A stretch of DNA of 64,000 bases from Saprospiraceae bacterium (GTDB taxonomy: Bacteria; Bacteroidota; Bacteroidia; Chitinophagales; Saprospiraceae). The first letter of the stretch is position 1, and the number at the start of each line of letters is the position of its first letter. Shown piece by piece: positions 28,201-36,300 of this stretch. The DNA is taken from assembly GCA_016787525.1 (NCBI GenBank), contig JAEUUP010000015.1, positions 102,144-166,143 on the forward strand, read 5' to 3'. The notes below the pieces were generated by a model. It was not told the DNA's origin, did no database searches, and saw only the letters and a program-made list of their open reading frames with translations. A program made the position numbers and the translations under genes.

Positions 28201-29483
28201 AAAAAGCGGGAGAGAATGATGATTTGACAAGTAATCAAAACACTTTTTTTGGTTATTATGTGGGTAATCAAATGGCAACAGGCTCAAACAACAGCGCATT
28301 TGGTCGAAGTGCATTAGAAGTTAATGCATCAGGCAATAGCAATACAGCTTTGGGTTACGCTACTTTATCAAAAAATCTCACAGGTTCAGGAAATACTGCC
28401 GTAGGTACTTTTGCAGGACAGGATAATACAGGTAGCAATAATGTTTTCTTAGGATATGGCGCAGGTGCAAGCGAAACAGGCAGCAACAAACTCTATATTG
28501 ACAACACCAGTACATCAAGTCCTTTGATTTATGGTGATTTCTCAAACAATACATTAACAGTCAATGGCAAAATGGGCATTGGCACGACCACACCTACACA
28601 AGCCAAATTGGTTGTTAATGGCAACGCCACCAATACATTGTCTTATGCTTATTTGAACAGCAGCAATCAAACAGGAACAGTCTCCAATTACACAGCCAAC
28701 TATTCTATCTACGCCAGCGACCGCATAGCCGCGACCGAATTTAATGCCTTTTCCGACCGCCGTATCAAGAAAATACTGAGGGGGTCAAACTCTGCCGAAG
28801 ATTTATCTACATTGATGAAAATAAAAGTAACAGATTACAAACTGATAGATAGTATCAGCAAAGGGAATAGAGCATACAAAAAAGTGATTGCTCAAGAAGT
28901 AGCAGAAGTATATCCTAATGCGGTGTCCACTATTAAAGAGTGTGTGCCTGATGTTTATAAAATGGCAACGATACATGATGGTTGGGTAAAATTTGATGAA
29001 CAAACCCAAGCGGGATATATACATTCTGAAAAAAATACTAAACAAAATTCAGCGGGATATATACATTCTGAAAAAAATACTAAACAAAATTCAGCGGGAT
29101 ATATATATTCTGAAAAAAATACTGTACAAAATTTGAAAGTTGGTGATAAAATCAAACTGATATATGAACAAACCCAAGCAGTTGTTGATATAATTGAAGT
29201 AACTATTGATGGTTTCAAAATAAATACTCATATACCTAATGGCAATGTCTTTGTGTACGGACGCGAAGTAGATGACTTTCATACGGTGGACTATGAATCC
29301 CTTTCGACTTTAAACATATCGGCTACGCAAGAGTTGGTAAAACAACTCAATGATTTGAAAGCCGAAAACGCAGGTTTAAAAAAACATATCAACACAATGG
29401 AAGCCGATATAGACATGCTCAAAACGGCCATTTTGAAACAGGGAGATTCTAACCGCCATAGAGAAAAAAGTGATGATAAATAG
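25281..29483 (+). CDS. Large secreted tail-fibre-like protein with C-terminal S74 chaperone domain (paralogue 2)
   Basis: 1400 residues. The signal peptide and first 60 residues are nearly identical to paralogue 1. A long repetitive stalk alternates VGIGTTTPSVKLDVNGTVK-like units with YadA-head-like segments (NVGIGYQALQSTQGSFDNV, NSAFGRSALEVNASGNSN). The S74 domain starts near residue 1145 (EFNAFSDRRIKKI) and ends in a coiled coil. Inside S74 a 14-residue unit (AGYIHSEKNTKQNS) occurs three times in tandem (29010-29135); paralogue 1 has none. Probably a trimeric surface fibre. Five motif copies: 25536, 26108, 27656, 27908 and 28775. It may be cotranscribed with the T9SS cargo gene 69 nt downstream. 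Confidence 0.85.
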   Translation: MKQFILCLLAFVSIQLSFAQNVGINTTTPHNSAALDITATDKGLLVPRLTTTQRTNITSPAKGLLVFDTDMNQFHFYNGSAWTAIPLSNLTKIQDTDGNTKIEVEQTTNDNLIRFSADGVEYFKMNKGTLEVVNTGGSVFIGQQAGLNEIYLGGNQNVGIGYQALQSTQGSFDNVGIGARALWSNIDGNYNVAVGTDALRSNNSISNVGIGQKAGENNATGNGNVFIGYNAGGNELGSNKLYIANSNTATPLLYGDFATKALKINGALNINNAYTLPSVSGTSGQVLQTDGAGTTTWASLSSILTETDPKVGNLSINYLPKWNGSTLTNTQVYDNSLNVGIGTTAPTAKLDINGNLKVNTSIVVDGNAANNGTNNNTLLFGTGSGEAIGSARTIGSQNRYGLDFYTSHDVQMSITNAGRIGMGVRNPQNTLDINGGLAVGSNYAGEETAPDNGAVIEGHVGIGTSAAFFPLTVLGTENQMVGVISNSDNGTSVTIGNLSSGSSEWSLNVTGTNNEGGSGQLLFQNGTGDIPMRILANNNIGIGTTYASSLLTVGANYDCNIGPIAQFNTDNHEAVMFAAPGITKGLMIGYDGNDIQGRSGIDFETNDNLILNAYDGNVGIGTNAPTEKLDVNGKTKTTNLQITAGAADNYVLKSDADGNASWAALTIFETDPKVGSLTNNYLPKWNGLSLANTQVFDNGTNIGIGTSNPTAKLDINGSVKATSLQMTTGATANYVLKSDASGNASWASMTTLETDPKIGSLTSNYLSKWNGSTLANTQVFDNGTNIGIGTTTPSVKLDVNGTVKSTNLQMTTGAAANYVLKSDVNGNASWVSMTTLETDPKIGSLTSNYLSKWNGSTLSNTQVFDDGTNIGIGTTTPSVKLDVNGTVKASQLQMSTDAVYGYVLRSDANGNGYWSNPNFLTTTLQDADANTSVQVEKTVNDDKIRFTVGGVERFSMTGALFGVHNTGGSTFFGEKAGENDDLTSNQNTFFGYYVGNQMATGSNNSAFGRSALEVNASGNSNTALGYATLSKNLTGSGNTAVGTFAGQDNTGSNNVFLGYGAGASETGSNKLYIDNTSTSSPLIYGDFSNNTLTVNGKMGIGTTTPTQAKLVVNGNATNTLSYAYLNSSNQTGTVSNYTANYSIYASDRIAATEFNAFSDRRIKKILRGSNSAEDLSTLMKIKVTDYKLIDSISKGNRAYKKVIAQEVAEVYPNAVSTIKECVPDVYKMATIHDGWVKFDEQTQAGYIHSEKNTKQNSAGYIHSEKNTKQNSAGYIYSEKNTVQNLKVGDKIKLIYEQTQAVVDIIEVTIDGFKINTHIPNGNVFVYGREVDDFHTVDYESLSTLNISATQELVKQLNDLKAENAGLKKHINTMEADIDMLKTAILKQGDSNRHREKSDDK
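29010..29135 (+). repeat. Three in-frame 42-bp tandem repeats in the S74 domain
   Basis: Units at 29010-29051, 29052-29093 and 29094-29135. The first two are identical; the third has a few substitutions. Being 42 bp long they keep frame and insert 14-residue units. Units 1 and 2 being identical points to recent expansion. Confidence 0.95.
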
Positions 29484-29552
29484 ACCACAAGCCAATCAGA
29501 AGTCATAAAAAAAAATACGCAGTTTAATATTTTAGAAATAGAAATAAAGAAA

Positions 29553-30584
29553 ATGAAACATCTTTTAGCATTATTCATACCATTGTTCACATCACTCAAT
29601 CCTGCTTTATCACAAACCCTGACCATTGGCAATGGCGCAACCGTCCATGTCAATCGAAATGGCAGCAATACCGCAACACCCATGATTTATGTCATGGGTG
29701 CTTTGCAAAACGATGGCACATTGTCGGAAGCAGGCAGTGTACAAACCACAAGTAGCTTTACCAACAACAGTGTTTTCACTGCACATTTGGGCGGTGCGAC
29801 ATTGGGCGTGGATTATGACCAACTCAACGTCGCGGGTTCGGTTGTTTTGAACGGTACATTGACTGTTGTTTTGGCAAATGGCTATACACCGACGAGCGGA
29901 ACGAGTTTTACCATCATAGATGGCACATCTTTGTCAGGTGCATTCAGTTCGTATAATTTTCCAACACTATCGGGCAGTTTGACATGGTCAATTGGCTACA
30001 ATGGTTCAGCAGGAACGGTGATTTTGACCGTAACAACCGTGCTACCAGTCGAATTACTCAACTTCAAAGCCGAATCCGACATCGCCCAACACCAAGTTTT
30101 GTTGAATTGGTCAACAAGTGTGGAAGAAAATACTAAAAGTTTCATCGTCGAACGCAGTCGCGACGGACAAAACTTCATACCCCTCAGTACACATAAGGCA
30201 AAAGGCTCAAATTCGATCTATGATGACATAGATAAACAGCCTTTTGCGGGCGTAAACTACTATCGTTTGAAAATGATAGACAATGACGGCAAGGCAAGTT
30301 ACTCAAAAGTCATCGCCGCCATCATGGGTGACAAAACATTTAAAATCAAAGCCTACCCAACCCTCGTCACCGACGAACTGACAGTGACAACCGATGGCGG
30401 CGAAATCAATAGTTTGGAAATTATTAACCTTGCAGGGCAGCTTGTATTGAGTCAACAAAATGCCGCTTTGAGTCAAAACGGCGCGATACAGCTATCATTG
30501 AGCGATTTGCCTCAATCGGCATATATTTTAAGGGCAAAAAATACTGAGGGGGTGGTTGCAACCCTAAAGTTTGTCAAACAGTAA
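29553..30584 (+). CDS. Secreted protein with type IX secretion (type A) C-terminal sorting domain
   Basis: 343 residues with a signal peptide ending near LNPALSQ. The N-terminal half is Gly/Thr-rich beta sequence resembling autotransporter-like passenger repeats (GATVHVNRNGSN, GGATLGVDYDQLNVAGSVVLNGTL). A fibronectin-like segment (LPVELLNFKAESD...VLLNWSTSVEENTKSFIVERSRDG) follows, typical of T9SS cargo. The C-terminal 85 residues (IKAYPTLVTDELTV, LEIINLAGQLVLSQQN, LPQSAYILRAKNTEGVVATLKFVKQ) form a type A sorting domain. It should be exported by T9SS and anchored or released at the surface. Two motifs lie inside (30180 and 30543), the second in the sorting domain. Confidence 0.85.
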   Translation: MKHLLALFIPLFTSLNPALSQTLTIGNGATVHVNRNGSNTATPMIYVMGALQNDGTLSEAGSVQTTSSFTNNSVFTAHLGGATLGVDYDQLNVAGSVVLNGTLTVVLANGYTPTSGTSFTIIDGTSLSGAFSSYNFPTLSGSLTWSIGYNGSAGTVILTVTTVLPVELLNFKAESDIAQHQVLLNWSTSVEENTKSFIVERSRDGQNFIPLSTHKAKGSNSIYDDIDKQPFAGVNYYRLKMIDNDGKASYSKVIAAIMGDKTFKIKAYPTLVTDELTVTTDGGEINSLEIINLAGQLVLSQQNAALSQNGAIQLSLSDLPQSAYILRAKNTEGVVATLKFVKQ

Positions 30585-30609
30585 ACAGGAATATAGGTTT
30601 GGGCAACCA

Positions 30610-30974
30610 TTTTGATAATGACAGGACAAATGTTAAGAATAGATACAACATTGGTCGCAAGCTCCCTCGTTACAGAAATAACTTTTTATAGAGCGAAGTC
30701 AATATTTGAGCTTGAAAAGCTCAAATATTGACTTCGCTCTATGAAGATTATTTCAAAACATACATTTTGTCCAAAGGATTCCTTTGGACAAAATGCGTGC
30801 TATGAAAAGGATTCTTTCAGAGTGCGTTTAAATTTTGCCTCGTTAACGAGGTAAAATTTAAACGCACTCTATAAAAATCTTTCTATGTACGCTTTTTTCT
30901 GCTTGTCCAAAGAGACTCCTTCGGAGCAGAAAAACAGTCAGTAATTTTATTTCAAGTTTTAAAACAGTTTCTAA
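30610..30974. repeat. Composite repeat: family A copy 2 followed by family B copy 2
   Basis: A-type leader and hairpin (palindrome 30688-30742), then a small stem (GTCCAAAGGATTCCTTTGGAC), then B-type hairpin 30819-30870 (23-nt arms, one G-U) and tail. Compared with the single copies at 18348-18508 and 15178-15361 the hairpin arms differ at several places, yet each change is matched on the opposite arm. The B tail overlaps the 3' end of the convergent oxidoreductase gene and supplies its stop codon (30971-30973). Confidence 0.85.
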
Positions 30975-32173
30975 GAAGCCCTTTTCACAGTTTCAGAGAT
31001 AAGCCCTGATGTCTTATGTTTTAGAATGACTTTAATATCGCCATTAGGCATTATTTCATCTTTTATAAAATAATGGTCATCATCGTAATCCACATAACCA
31101 GACATCTTAGGCACACCTGTTTGACCCCGCCAATGCGCTAAGACAATCGGCTCCCATTTCTTAGACTTCACAGACAGATAGGCGGCATCCATAATTGCAT
31201 TGACGATATAGCCGTCGTAAAATGTCTCAGCACAAGCAGAACCACTCTCAAGTGCGTTGAACATATCGGTAAACATATTGGTATAACCCAATTCATGCAC
31301 TTCATCACCGACAGGAAAGAGCCAACCACTGCTTGATTCAGCTTTTTCTGCCACATAAGCGTTGCTTTTACCCGTTGTGAACATGTCAAACCCTGTACGT
31401 AGGAAACTGTTTGTCCATATTGTGCCTTCGCTACCCATCACTTCGTCGCGCAAGTCCATACCCCCTCTAAACGTCCATGACACTTCGAATTGCCCAATAG
31501 CACCATTTTCATAGCGAACAAGACCAATGGCATGGTCTTCAGCATCAATCGGTTTCACTTGTGTATCAGCCCAACACATAACTTCAACAGGGCGAATGTC
31601 TTTACCAATAAAATTGCGCCCAATCTCAATACAATGACAGCCTAAGTCTAAGATAGCACCGCCACCCGCCATTTCGATATTCCAGAACCACTCAGAGTGC
31701 GGGCCAGGATGTGTTTCTCTTGACTTTGCCCATAAAACAGTACCAATTGCTCCTGATTTGACACTCGCTAATGACTTTAGGAATTTAGGTGTATAGCATA
31801 AGTCTTCCATATAGCCTGCAAAAAGCCCCGCTGATTCAACTGCTTCAAGCATTTGACGAGCTTCTTCTGCATTTCGTCCCAATGGTTTGGTGCAAAGCAC
31901 AGGTTTGTTGTGTTTTACACATAAAAGCACCGCATCTAAGTGCAAATTGTTGGGCAAACCGACAACTACCACTTCCGTTTCGGGATGTGCGATGGCTTCT
32001 TCCATATTAGTTGTCCAATATGGTATATTAAAATCTTGCGCAAACCGTGTTGCTGTTTCTTCTCTACGTGCATAAACCACCGATACACGATCTCTATTCC
32101 GTTGTCCATGCAACGACTCGGCATAAAAGCGACCAATAAAACCGCCACCGAGAATAGCTACTTTTTTACCCAT
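30971..32173 (-). CDS. Gfo/Idh/MocA-family NAD(P)-dependent oxidoreductase
   Basis: 400 residues, cytoplasmic. N-terminal Rossmann fold with [42 protein letters not shown] and the signature [14 protein letters not shown] (KP catalytic motif near 95). The C-terminal GFO_IDH_MocA half contains [20 protein letters not shown] with the expected DxGxH-type residues. It likely oxidises or epimerises a sugar, inositol or sugar-acid substrate. It is the last gene of a minus-strand cluster after a nucleoside-type MFS transporter and a small membrane protein, which suggests import followed by oxidation. No motif inside the gene; the 90-nt gap upstream holds one (32226-32234). The precise substrate is not readable. 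Confidence 0.88.
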   Translation of the reverse strand: MGKKVAILGGGFIGRFYAESLHGQRNRDRVSVVYARREETATRFAQDFNIPYWTTNMEEAIAHPETEVVVVGLPNNLHLDAVLLCVKHNKPVLCTKPLGRNAEEARQMLEAVESAGLFAGYMEDLCYTPKFLKSLASVKSGAIGTVLWAKSRETHPGPHSEWFWNIEMAGGGAILDLGCHCIEIGRNFIGKDIRPVEVMCWADTQVKPIDAEDHAIGLVRYENGAIGQFEVSWTFRGGMDLRDEVMGSEGTIWTNSFLRTGFDMFTTGKSNAYVAEKAESSSGWLFPVGDEVHELGYTNMFTDMFNALESGSACAETFYDGYIVNAIMDAAYLSVKSKKWEPIVLAHWRGQTGVPKMSGYVDYDDDHYFIKDEIMPNGDIKVILKHKTSGLISETVKRAS

Positions 32174-32263
32174 ACTACTTTTATTTTTATTACTTATTAC
32201 TACTTAGACATTAGTCATTGATTGCCCCCTCAGTAAAAGGGCAGAATGAACATTGACCAATGA

Positions 32264-32851
32264 TTAATTCTTTTCTTTCCTTAACATCAAGACAACCATT
32301 CGCCACAACATAAACAAAACCACAAAACCCAACAAAATCCAATAAGCCGTTGTCGAACCTGTTGCTGTTGGGACTTTACCTTGCAAACGAGGCACATAAG
32401 TCATCAGAAAAATAAGCCAAACATAGGTGATATAGATATGCTCCAACACTATTGTGGAGACCGATGAAAAGAGTTTTTTGGCATAAACATAAGGCATCGA
32501 AACAACCATGATATAAGCCAATGCACCACCTGCTAGGCGATAAGGCACAAGCTCAAAACCGCTGAGTTTGACAGCAACAACCAATAAAACCCAATGAATA
32601 AGATGAATAATAGCAAAGTCAGATACTAAGATATGTTTAACTTCTGATACCGAAGGTTTATCGGATTTATGAAAACGAGTAGCAAAAAAGGCATAAATAA
32701 TGAAAAAAAGTAGCGATACACGTCCTGAAAGTCGTGCAGCAGCTTGAAAAAATAAAGTTGTGTTGCCATTGCTTTCAAAATAAGACAATAGCAACACAAC
32801 AACTTCTAACACAAAACCGAAAATGAGTAATTTGGTTAGTCGTAGATTCAT
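32264..32851 (-). CDS. Six-helix integral membrane protein of unknown function
   Basis: 195 residues with about six hydrophobic segments. The hydrophobic core has two His-containing stretches, FAIIHLIHWVLLVVAVKLS and VLEHIYITYVWLIFLMTY. These could be haem ligands as in ferric-reductase/YedZ-like cytochromes, but the pattern is not decisive and I leave it unnamed. Its ATG overlaps the stop of the upstream MFS gene by four bases (32848-32851), so the two are translationally coupled and probably act in the same process. Confidence 0.75.
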   Translation of the reverse strand: MNLRLTKLLIFGFVLEVVVLLLSYFESNGNTTLFFQAAARLSGRVSLLFFIIYAFFATRFHKSDKPSVSEVKHILVSDFAIIHLIHWVLLVVAVKLSGFELVPYRLAGGALAYIMVVSMPYVYAKKLFSSVSTIVLEHIYITYVWLIFLMTYVPRLQGKVPTATGSTTAYWILLGFVVLFMLWRMVVLMLRKEKN

Positions 32852-34062
32852 GCTTCTTCTTTTTCCCTAAAAAATAAAAATAAAAACACCAAAACAGCTA
32901 ACGTAATACCCGCAGGTACAAGCCAAAACGATTGCCAAGCGGTGGTGTCATTGATGGTATAAGCATCTTTGACCAAACCCGACAAATAAGTGCCAATGAA
33001 CATGCCCACGCCATAAGTTGCAAAAGTAATAAGACCTTGTGCTGCACTTTTGATAGTAGGACCCGCTTTGGTTTCGGTGTATATCATGCCCGACACAAAG
33101 AAAAAATCGTAGCACACGCCATGCAAAATAATACCCAAATAGAGCAAAGCCAACATCGAATCGGCATTACCAAAACTAAAACTGACAAAACGCAGCATCC
33201 ATGCCAACATCGCTACAACTAAGATGTTCTTAATACCTAAACGTTTATAAAACAGTGGTAAAAGTACCATAAACAACACTTCGGATATTTGTCCCATTGT
33301 CATTTTGCCTGTGGCATTTTCCATACCGACTTGAGTAAGGAAAGGATTGGTGAAACTGTAATAAAACGACAAAGGAATACAGACCAAAATAGAAGAAATA
33401 AAGAAAATCAAATACGAGCTATCTTTGAACAACACCAAAGCATCGAGTCCTAAAATCTGACCAATAGATGCCCCCTCAGTATTTGCCGCTTTGGGTGGTG
33501 TATTGGGCAATGTAAAAGAATATAAACCCAGCAAAAGTGATGCACCTGCGGCAATTTTGAATGGAATAGCCGTCGCTGCCAGATTGGCAACGCCTTCAAG
33601 ATGCAATGCACCGATGATAAGACCTACTACAATCCAACCCAATGTTCCAAAAACTCGAATGCGTGGAAACTCTTTATCTGGCTCAGACATCAGATTGAAT
33701 GCCACCGTATTAGACAATGCCAGAGTCGGCATATACGCCGCCGAATAGAGCAAAATAATCCAAAAAAATGCATTAGGATCGGTGACGGTAGTCGCAAAAT
33801 AGAGTAGAGCAGCACCCAAAAGGTGTAAAACACCCATAAATTTTTGTGCCGCAAAATAACGGTCAGCAATCAGACCGACAATGAAAGGTGACACAATAGT
33901 CGCAATAGCATTCGCACTATAAGCCGCGCCTGTTTGTACACCTGTTGCTTTAAGGGTTTCAGTGAGGTAAGTTCCCATCGTAACGTACCATGCACCCCAC
34001 ACGAAAAATTGGAGAAACATCATTGCAGACAGCTGCACACGAGTGTTTGTTGACATTGACAT
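32848..34062 (-). CDS. MFS transporter of the nucleoside:H+ symporter (NupG/XapB-like) family
   Basis: 404 residues with 12 predicted membrane segments, close to E. coli NupG (418). The N-terminus (VQLSAMMFLQFFVWGAWYVTMGTYL) is characteristic of this family, as is LALSNTVAFNLMSEPDKEFPRIRVFGTLGWIV. In Bacteroidota such transporters often lie beside sugar or inositol oxidoreductases, so the substrate need not be a nucleoside. First gene of the operon: 4-bp overlap with the six-helix membrane protein, then the Gfo/Idh/MocA gene. The motif at 33472-33480 encodes TEG in the central cytoplasmic loop. An alternative ATG lies 6 nt downstream. Confidence 0.88.
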   Translation of the reverse strand: MSMSTNTRVQLSAMMFLQFFVWGAWYVTMGTYLTETLKATGVQTGAAYSANAIATIVSPFIVGLIADRYFAAQKFMGVLHLLGAALLYFATTVTDPNAFFWIILLYSAAYMPTLALSNTVAFNLMSEPDKEFPRIRVFGTLGWIVVGLIIGALHLEGVANLAATAIPFKIAAGASLLLGLYSFTLPNTPPKAANTEGASIGQILGLDALVLFKDSSYLIFFISSILVCIPLSFYYSFTNPFLTQVGMENATGKMTMGQISEVLFMVLLPLFYKRLGIKNILVVAMLAWMLRFVSFSFGNADSMLALLYLGIILHGVCYDFFFVSGMIYTETKAGPTIKSAAQGLITFATYGVGMFIGTYLSGLVKDAYTINDTTAWQSFWLVPAGITLAVLVFLFLFFREKEEA

Positions 34063-34549
34063 AAGCCTATTCTTATTTTTGTTGGTTTCCGAATTTTTAT
34101 TTTTTGATTGAAAATGATTGGAAGTACGAAGATTGGAAAAATGTTTCAGATACCCAATAACTTTTTGCTATTATTCAAGCATTTTGTGCTAACAGACTCT
34201 GAGAGTATATTTTGATCACAGAAAAAACTGTTCTTTTATGATGTTTGACCGACAATAAACACCCCCTCAGTATGTCGATGAATAAAACTTAGCAACTATT
34301 TTATTTTTCCCTGCACTCTCCGAAGGACTCCTTCAGAGCAGAAAACAGTCCACAATTGTCGGTTTAAGTTTTAAAACAGTTTCTAATCCTTTACCTTTGA
34401 CTTTCAATTGTTTAAAAGCCAATAGGTTTATTTATACGCTTAGTATTTAGCAAAAAATACCAAAGTATATTGTTCAAAATCTACATCGTTGAAAACAATT
34501 AATTATTTGCGTAGCTTCAGTTAATTAGAAATAAAAATTGTTAATAATT
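34063..34549. other. Divergent intergenic region with a partial family B repeat
   Basis: 487 bp between the MFS operon and the TlpA-like gene. 34311-34386 is a truncated family B repeat: CTCCGAAGGACTCCTTCAGAG stem region plus the tail AGTTTTAAAACAGTTTCTAA, without the large hairpin. One motif copy lies at 34263-34271. No ORF or clear promoter found. Confidence 0.65.
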
Positions 34550-35761
34550 ATGCGTCATTTATCTATGCAATTAAAATTCAAGATACTCATGCTTTTTTTA
34601 CTCATAACAATGTTTTTAGGTTGCGACAAAACGTCACCTTTATCTGGAACTATCACTATGAATCCGCAATCGGATTGGTTGCCCATGGTTTATCTCATTG
34701 AGCCGAAAAACTGGAATGACGTTGCCAGTAGTTTTGTCGGCAACGTTATTGATTCTGCTAAAATTGACAGCGATGGACATTTCACATTTTCAAAAATGCC
34801 TTCCGCTACCGAACCACGACTTTTTGAATTGGTCATGCAAAAAAAAGAAACACCACATTATCCTAACCGATTGGAAAATGACGACCCGAATTTGTCTAAC
34901 TATTGCCCATTGGTGTATAAAAATGGTGAATCTATTGTGATTAAGACAGATGCCGCTCATTTTCAACGCCAGTTTGTCATCGAAAAACCTTCCGCCGACA
35001 ATGAAGCAATACTCAAACTCCGAGACATTCGGCAAAAAGCTTATGATACATTTCTTGCAAGCAAACAACAAGAGACCCACGATGAAGCTGCTTTACTTGA
35101 TGCTGAAAAAGCCCTACTCTCATTTCAACAAGCCATCATGCAATTTGCCACAGAAACTACGCAACTATTGCCCGCACTCACAGCGATTCGTTGGGTAAGT
35201 ATAGAAGGAAACTATGAGCGTATACCAGAATTTATCGTCACACAAGCCGAACGATGGAAAACCACAACACCTGAAAATCTGTGGGTCAAACAATTGAATC
35301 AAAAGGCAGATAGAAAAATATTACCTGTGCTTATAGGCGATATTATTCCGAATTATTCGCTACCAATGTTGTCTGGTGATACACTGACTTTGCAAGAATT
35401 ATTGGGCAAACGGTTGACCATTCTTGACCTTTGGGCTTCGTGGTGCGCACCTTGTCGCAAAGAGAATCGGCTTTTCCTCGTCCCGATATGGGATAAATAC
35501 CACGACAAAGGTTTTCAAATCATCGGTTATGCCCTTGATGCCAGCGTTCAAACATGGTCCAATGCTATCAAGAAAGATGGAGCAGATCGTTGGCATCACG
35601 CCTCAGACTTACAAGGTGACAATGCGGCTCTTTTTAAACAATTACGCTTGACAAGCATTCCTGCCAATTTTATTTTAGATGAAAACGGTAAGGTTTTAGC
35701 GAAAAATCTGCACGGTGAGTTATTGACTAAGTTTGTTGATGATTTTTTTCGTCGTCAATAA
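34550..35761 (+). CDS. TlpA/ResA-like thioredoxin-domain lipoprotein with N-terminal DUF4369-like region
   Basis: About 403 residues. The ATG at 34550 is preferred over the TTG at 34538; MQLK five codons on is also possible. A lipoprotein signal ends at LITMFLGCDK. An N-terminal beta-rich region as in DUF4369 proteins (SGTITMNPQSDWLPMVYLIEP) and a helical linker precede a C-terminal AhpC/TSA-thioredoxin domain (about 275-403) with the redox motif WASWCAPCRKENRLF. The cis-Pro region reads LTSIPANFILDENGKVLAK. It is a periplasm-facing thiol-disulfide oxidoreductase that probably reduces or isomerises envelope proteins. Monocistronic. Confidence 0.88.
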   Translation: MRHLSMQLKFKILMLFLLITMFLGCDKTSPLSGTITMNPQSDWLPMVYLIEPKNWNDVASSFVGNVIDSAKIDSDGHFTFSKMPSATEPRLFELVMQKKETPHYPNRLENDDPNLSNYCPLVYKNGESIVIKTDAAHFQRQFVIEKPSADNEAILKLRDIRQKAYDTFLASKQQETHDEAALLDAEKALLSFQQAIMQFATETTQLLPALTAIRWVSIEGNYERIPEFIVTQAERWKTTTPENLWVKQLNQKADRKILPVLIGDIIPNYSLPMLSGDTLTLQELLGKRLTILDLWASWCAPCRKENRLFLVPIWDKYHDKGFQIIGYALDASVQTWSNAIKKDGADRWHHASDLQGDNAALFKQLRLTSIPANFILDENGKVLAKNLHGELLTKFVDDFFRRQ

Positions 35762-36300
35762 GCTCTTATTGGCATACCCCCTCAGTATAAAGTAACCAAA
35801 AGTCAGTTCAAACTGAATTGGGATTATTGATAAATTGGTTCTTCGTAATTCATAATGCGGAACCTTGTTTTTTAAAACATAATTGTCCATTATAAATCAT
35901 GGAGAACCTATTTTTTATGATGAGAAAGATTTCTGAGCAAAATACACACGTACAAAAAGCCTTAAATTTTGACTTTTGAGCAAAATTTAAGGCTTTTTAT
36001 TTGTTTTTGACACTTTTCTTTATCTATATTCGCCCAATACAGTTGCTGACGTATAACATACAGGATGAGTTAATGATTTAACATACTGAGGTTTTCGATT
36101 CTGCTACACGCTTCTTCACGCTATTTTTCCAAAATTTCAATCGTCTTTCCGCGCTTTTGGTATCACTATCTTTGTGCATTCTGAAAGCACCTGTGAACAT
36201 TTTTTGACGGCTGCAATGTCTCTGAGTCAGACATTCGGATGTTCGTCATGTATCAACGCTATGATAAACTTTTTTTAAATACTGGGTAAAACAAAATATT
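35762..36300. other. 539-bp intergenic region with an orphan terminator
   Basis: It contains a motif at 35778-35786, the hairpin terminator at 35954-35998 and a truncated motif TACTGAGG at 36084-36091. A 20-codon ORF (35917-35979) runs into the hairpin but has no other support. TATCTTTG at 36167-36174 fits a -7 box but lacks a partner. I see no convincing gene. Confidence 0.5.
35954..35998 (+). terminator. Strong hairpin terminator, distant from any gene end
   Basis: AAAAAGCCTTAAATTTT pairs with its perfect complement, ending GGCTTTTT, then TATTTGTTTTTG. It lies 193 nt beyond the TlpA-like stop, so it ends a long 3' UTR or a separate small transcript. Confidence 0.75.

Noticed and set aside
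35917..35979. A 20-codon peptide gene
   Set aside because: Too short to support without transcription data; kept only as an observation.
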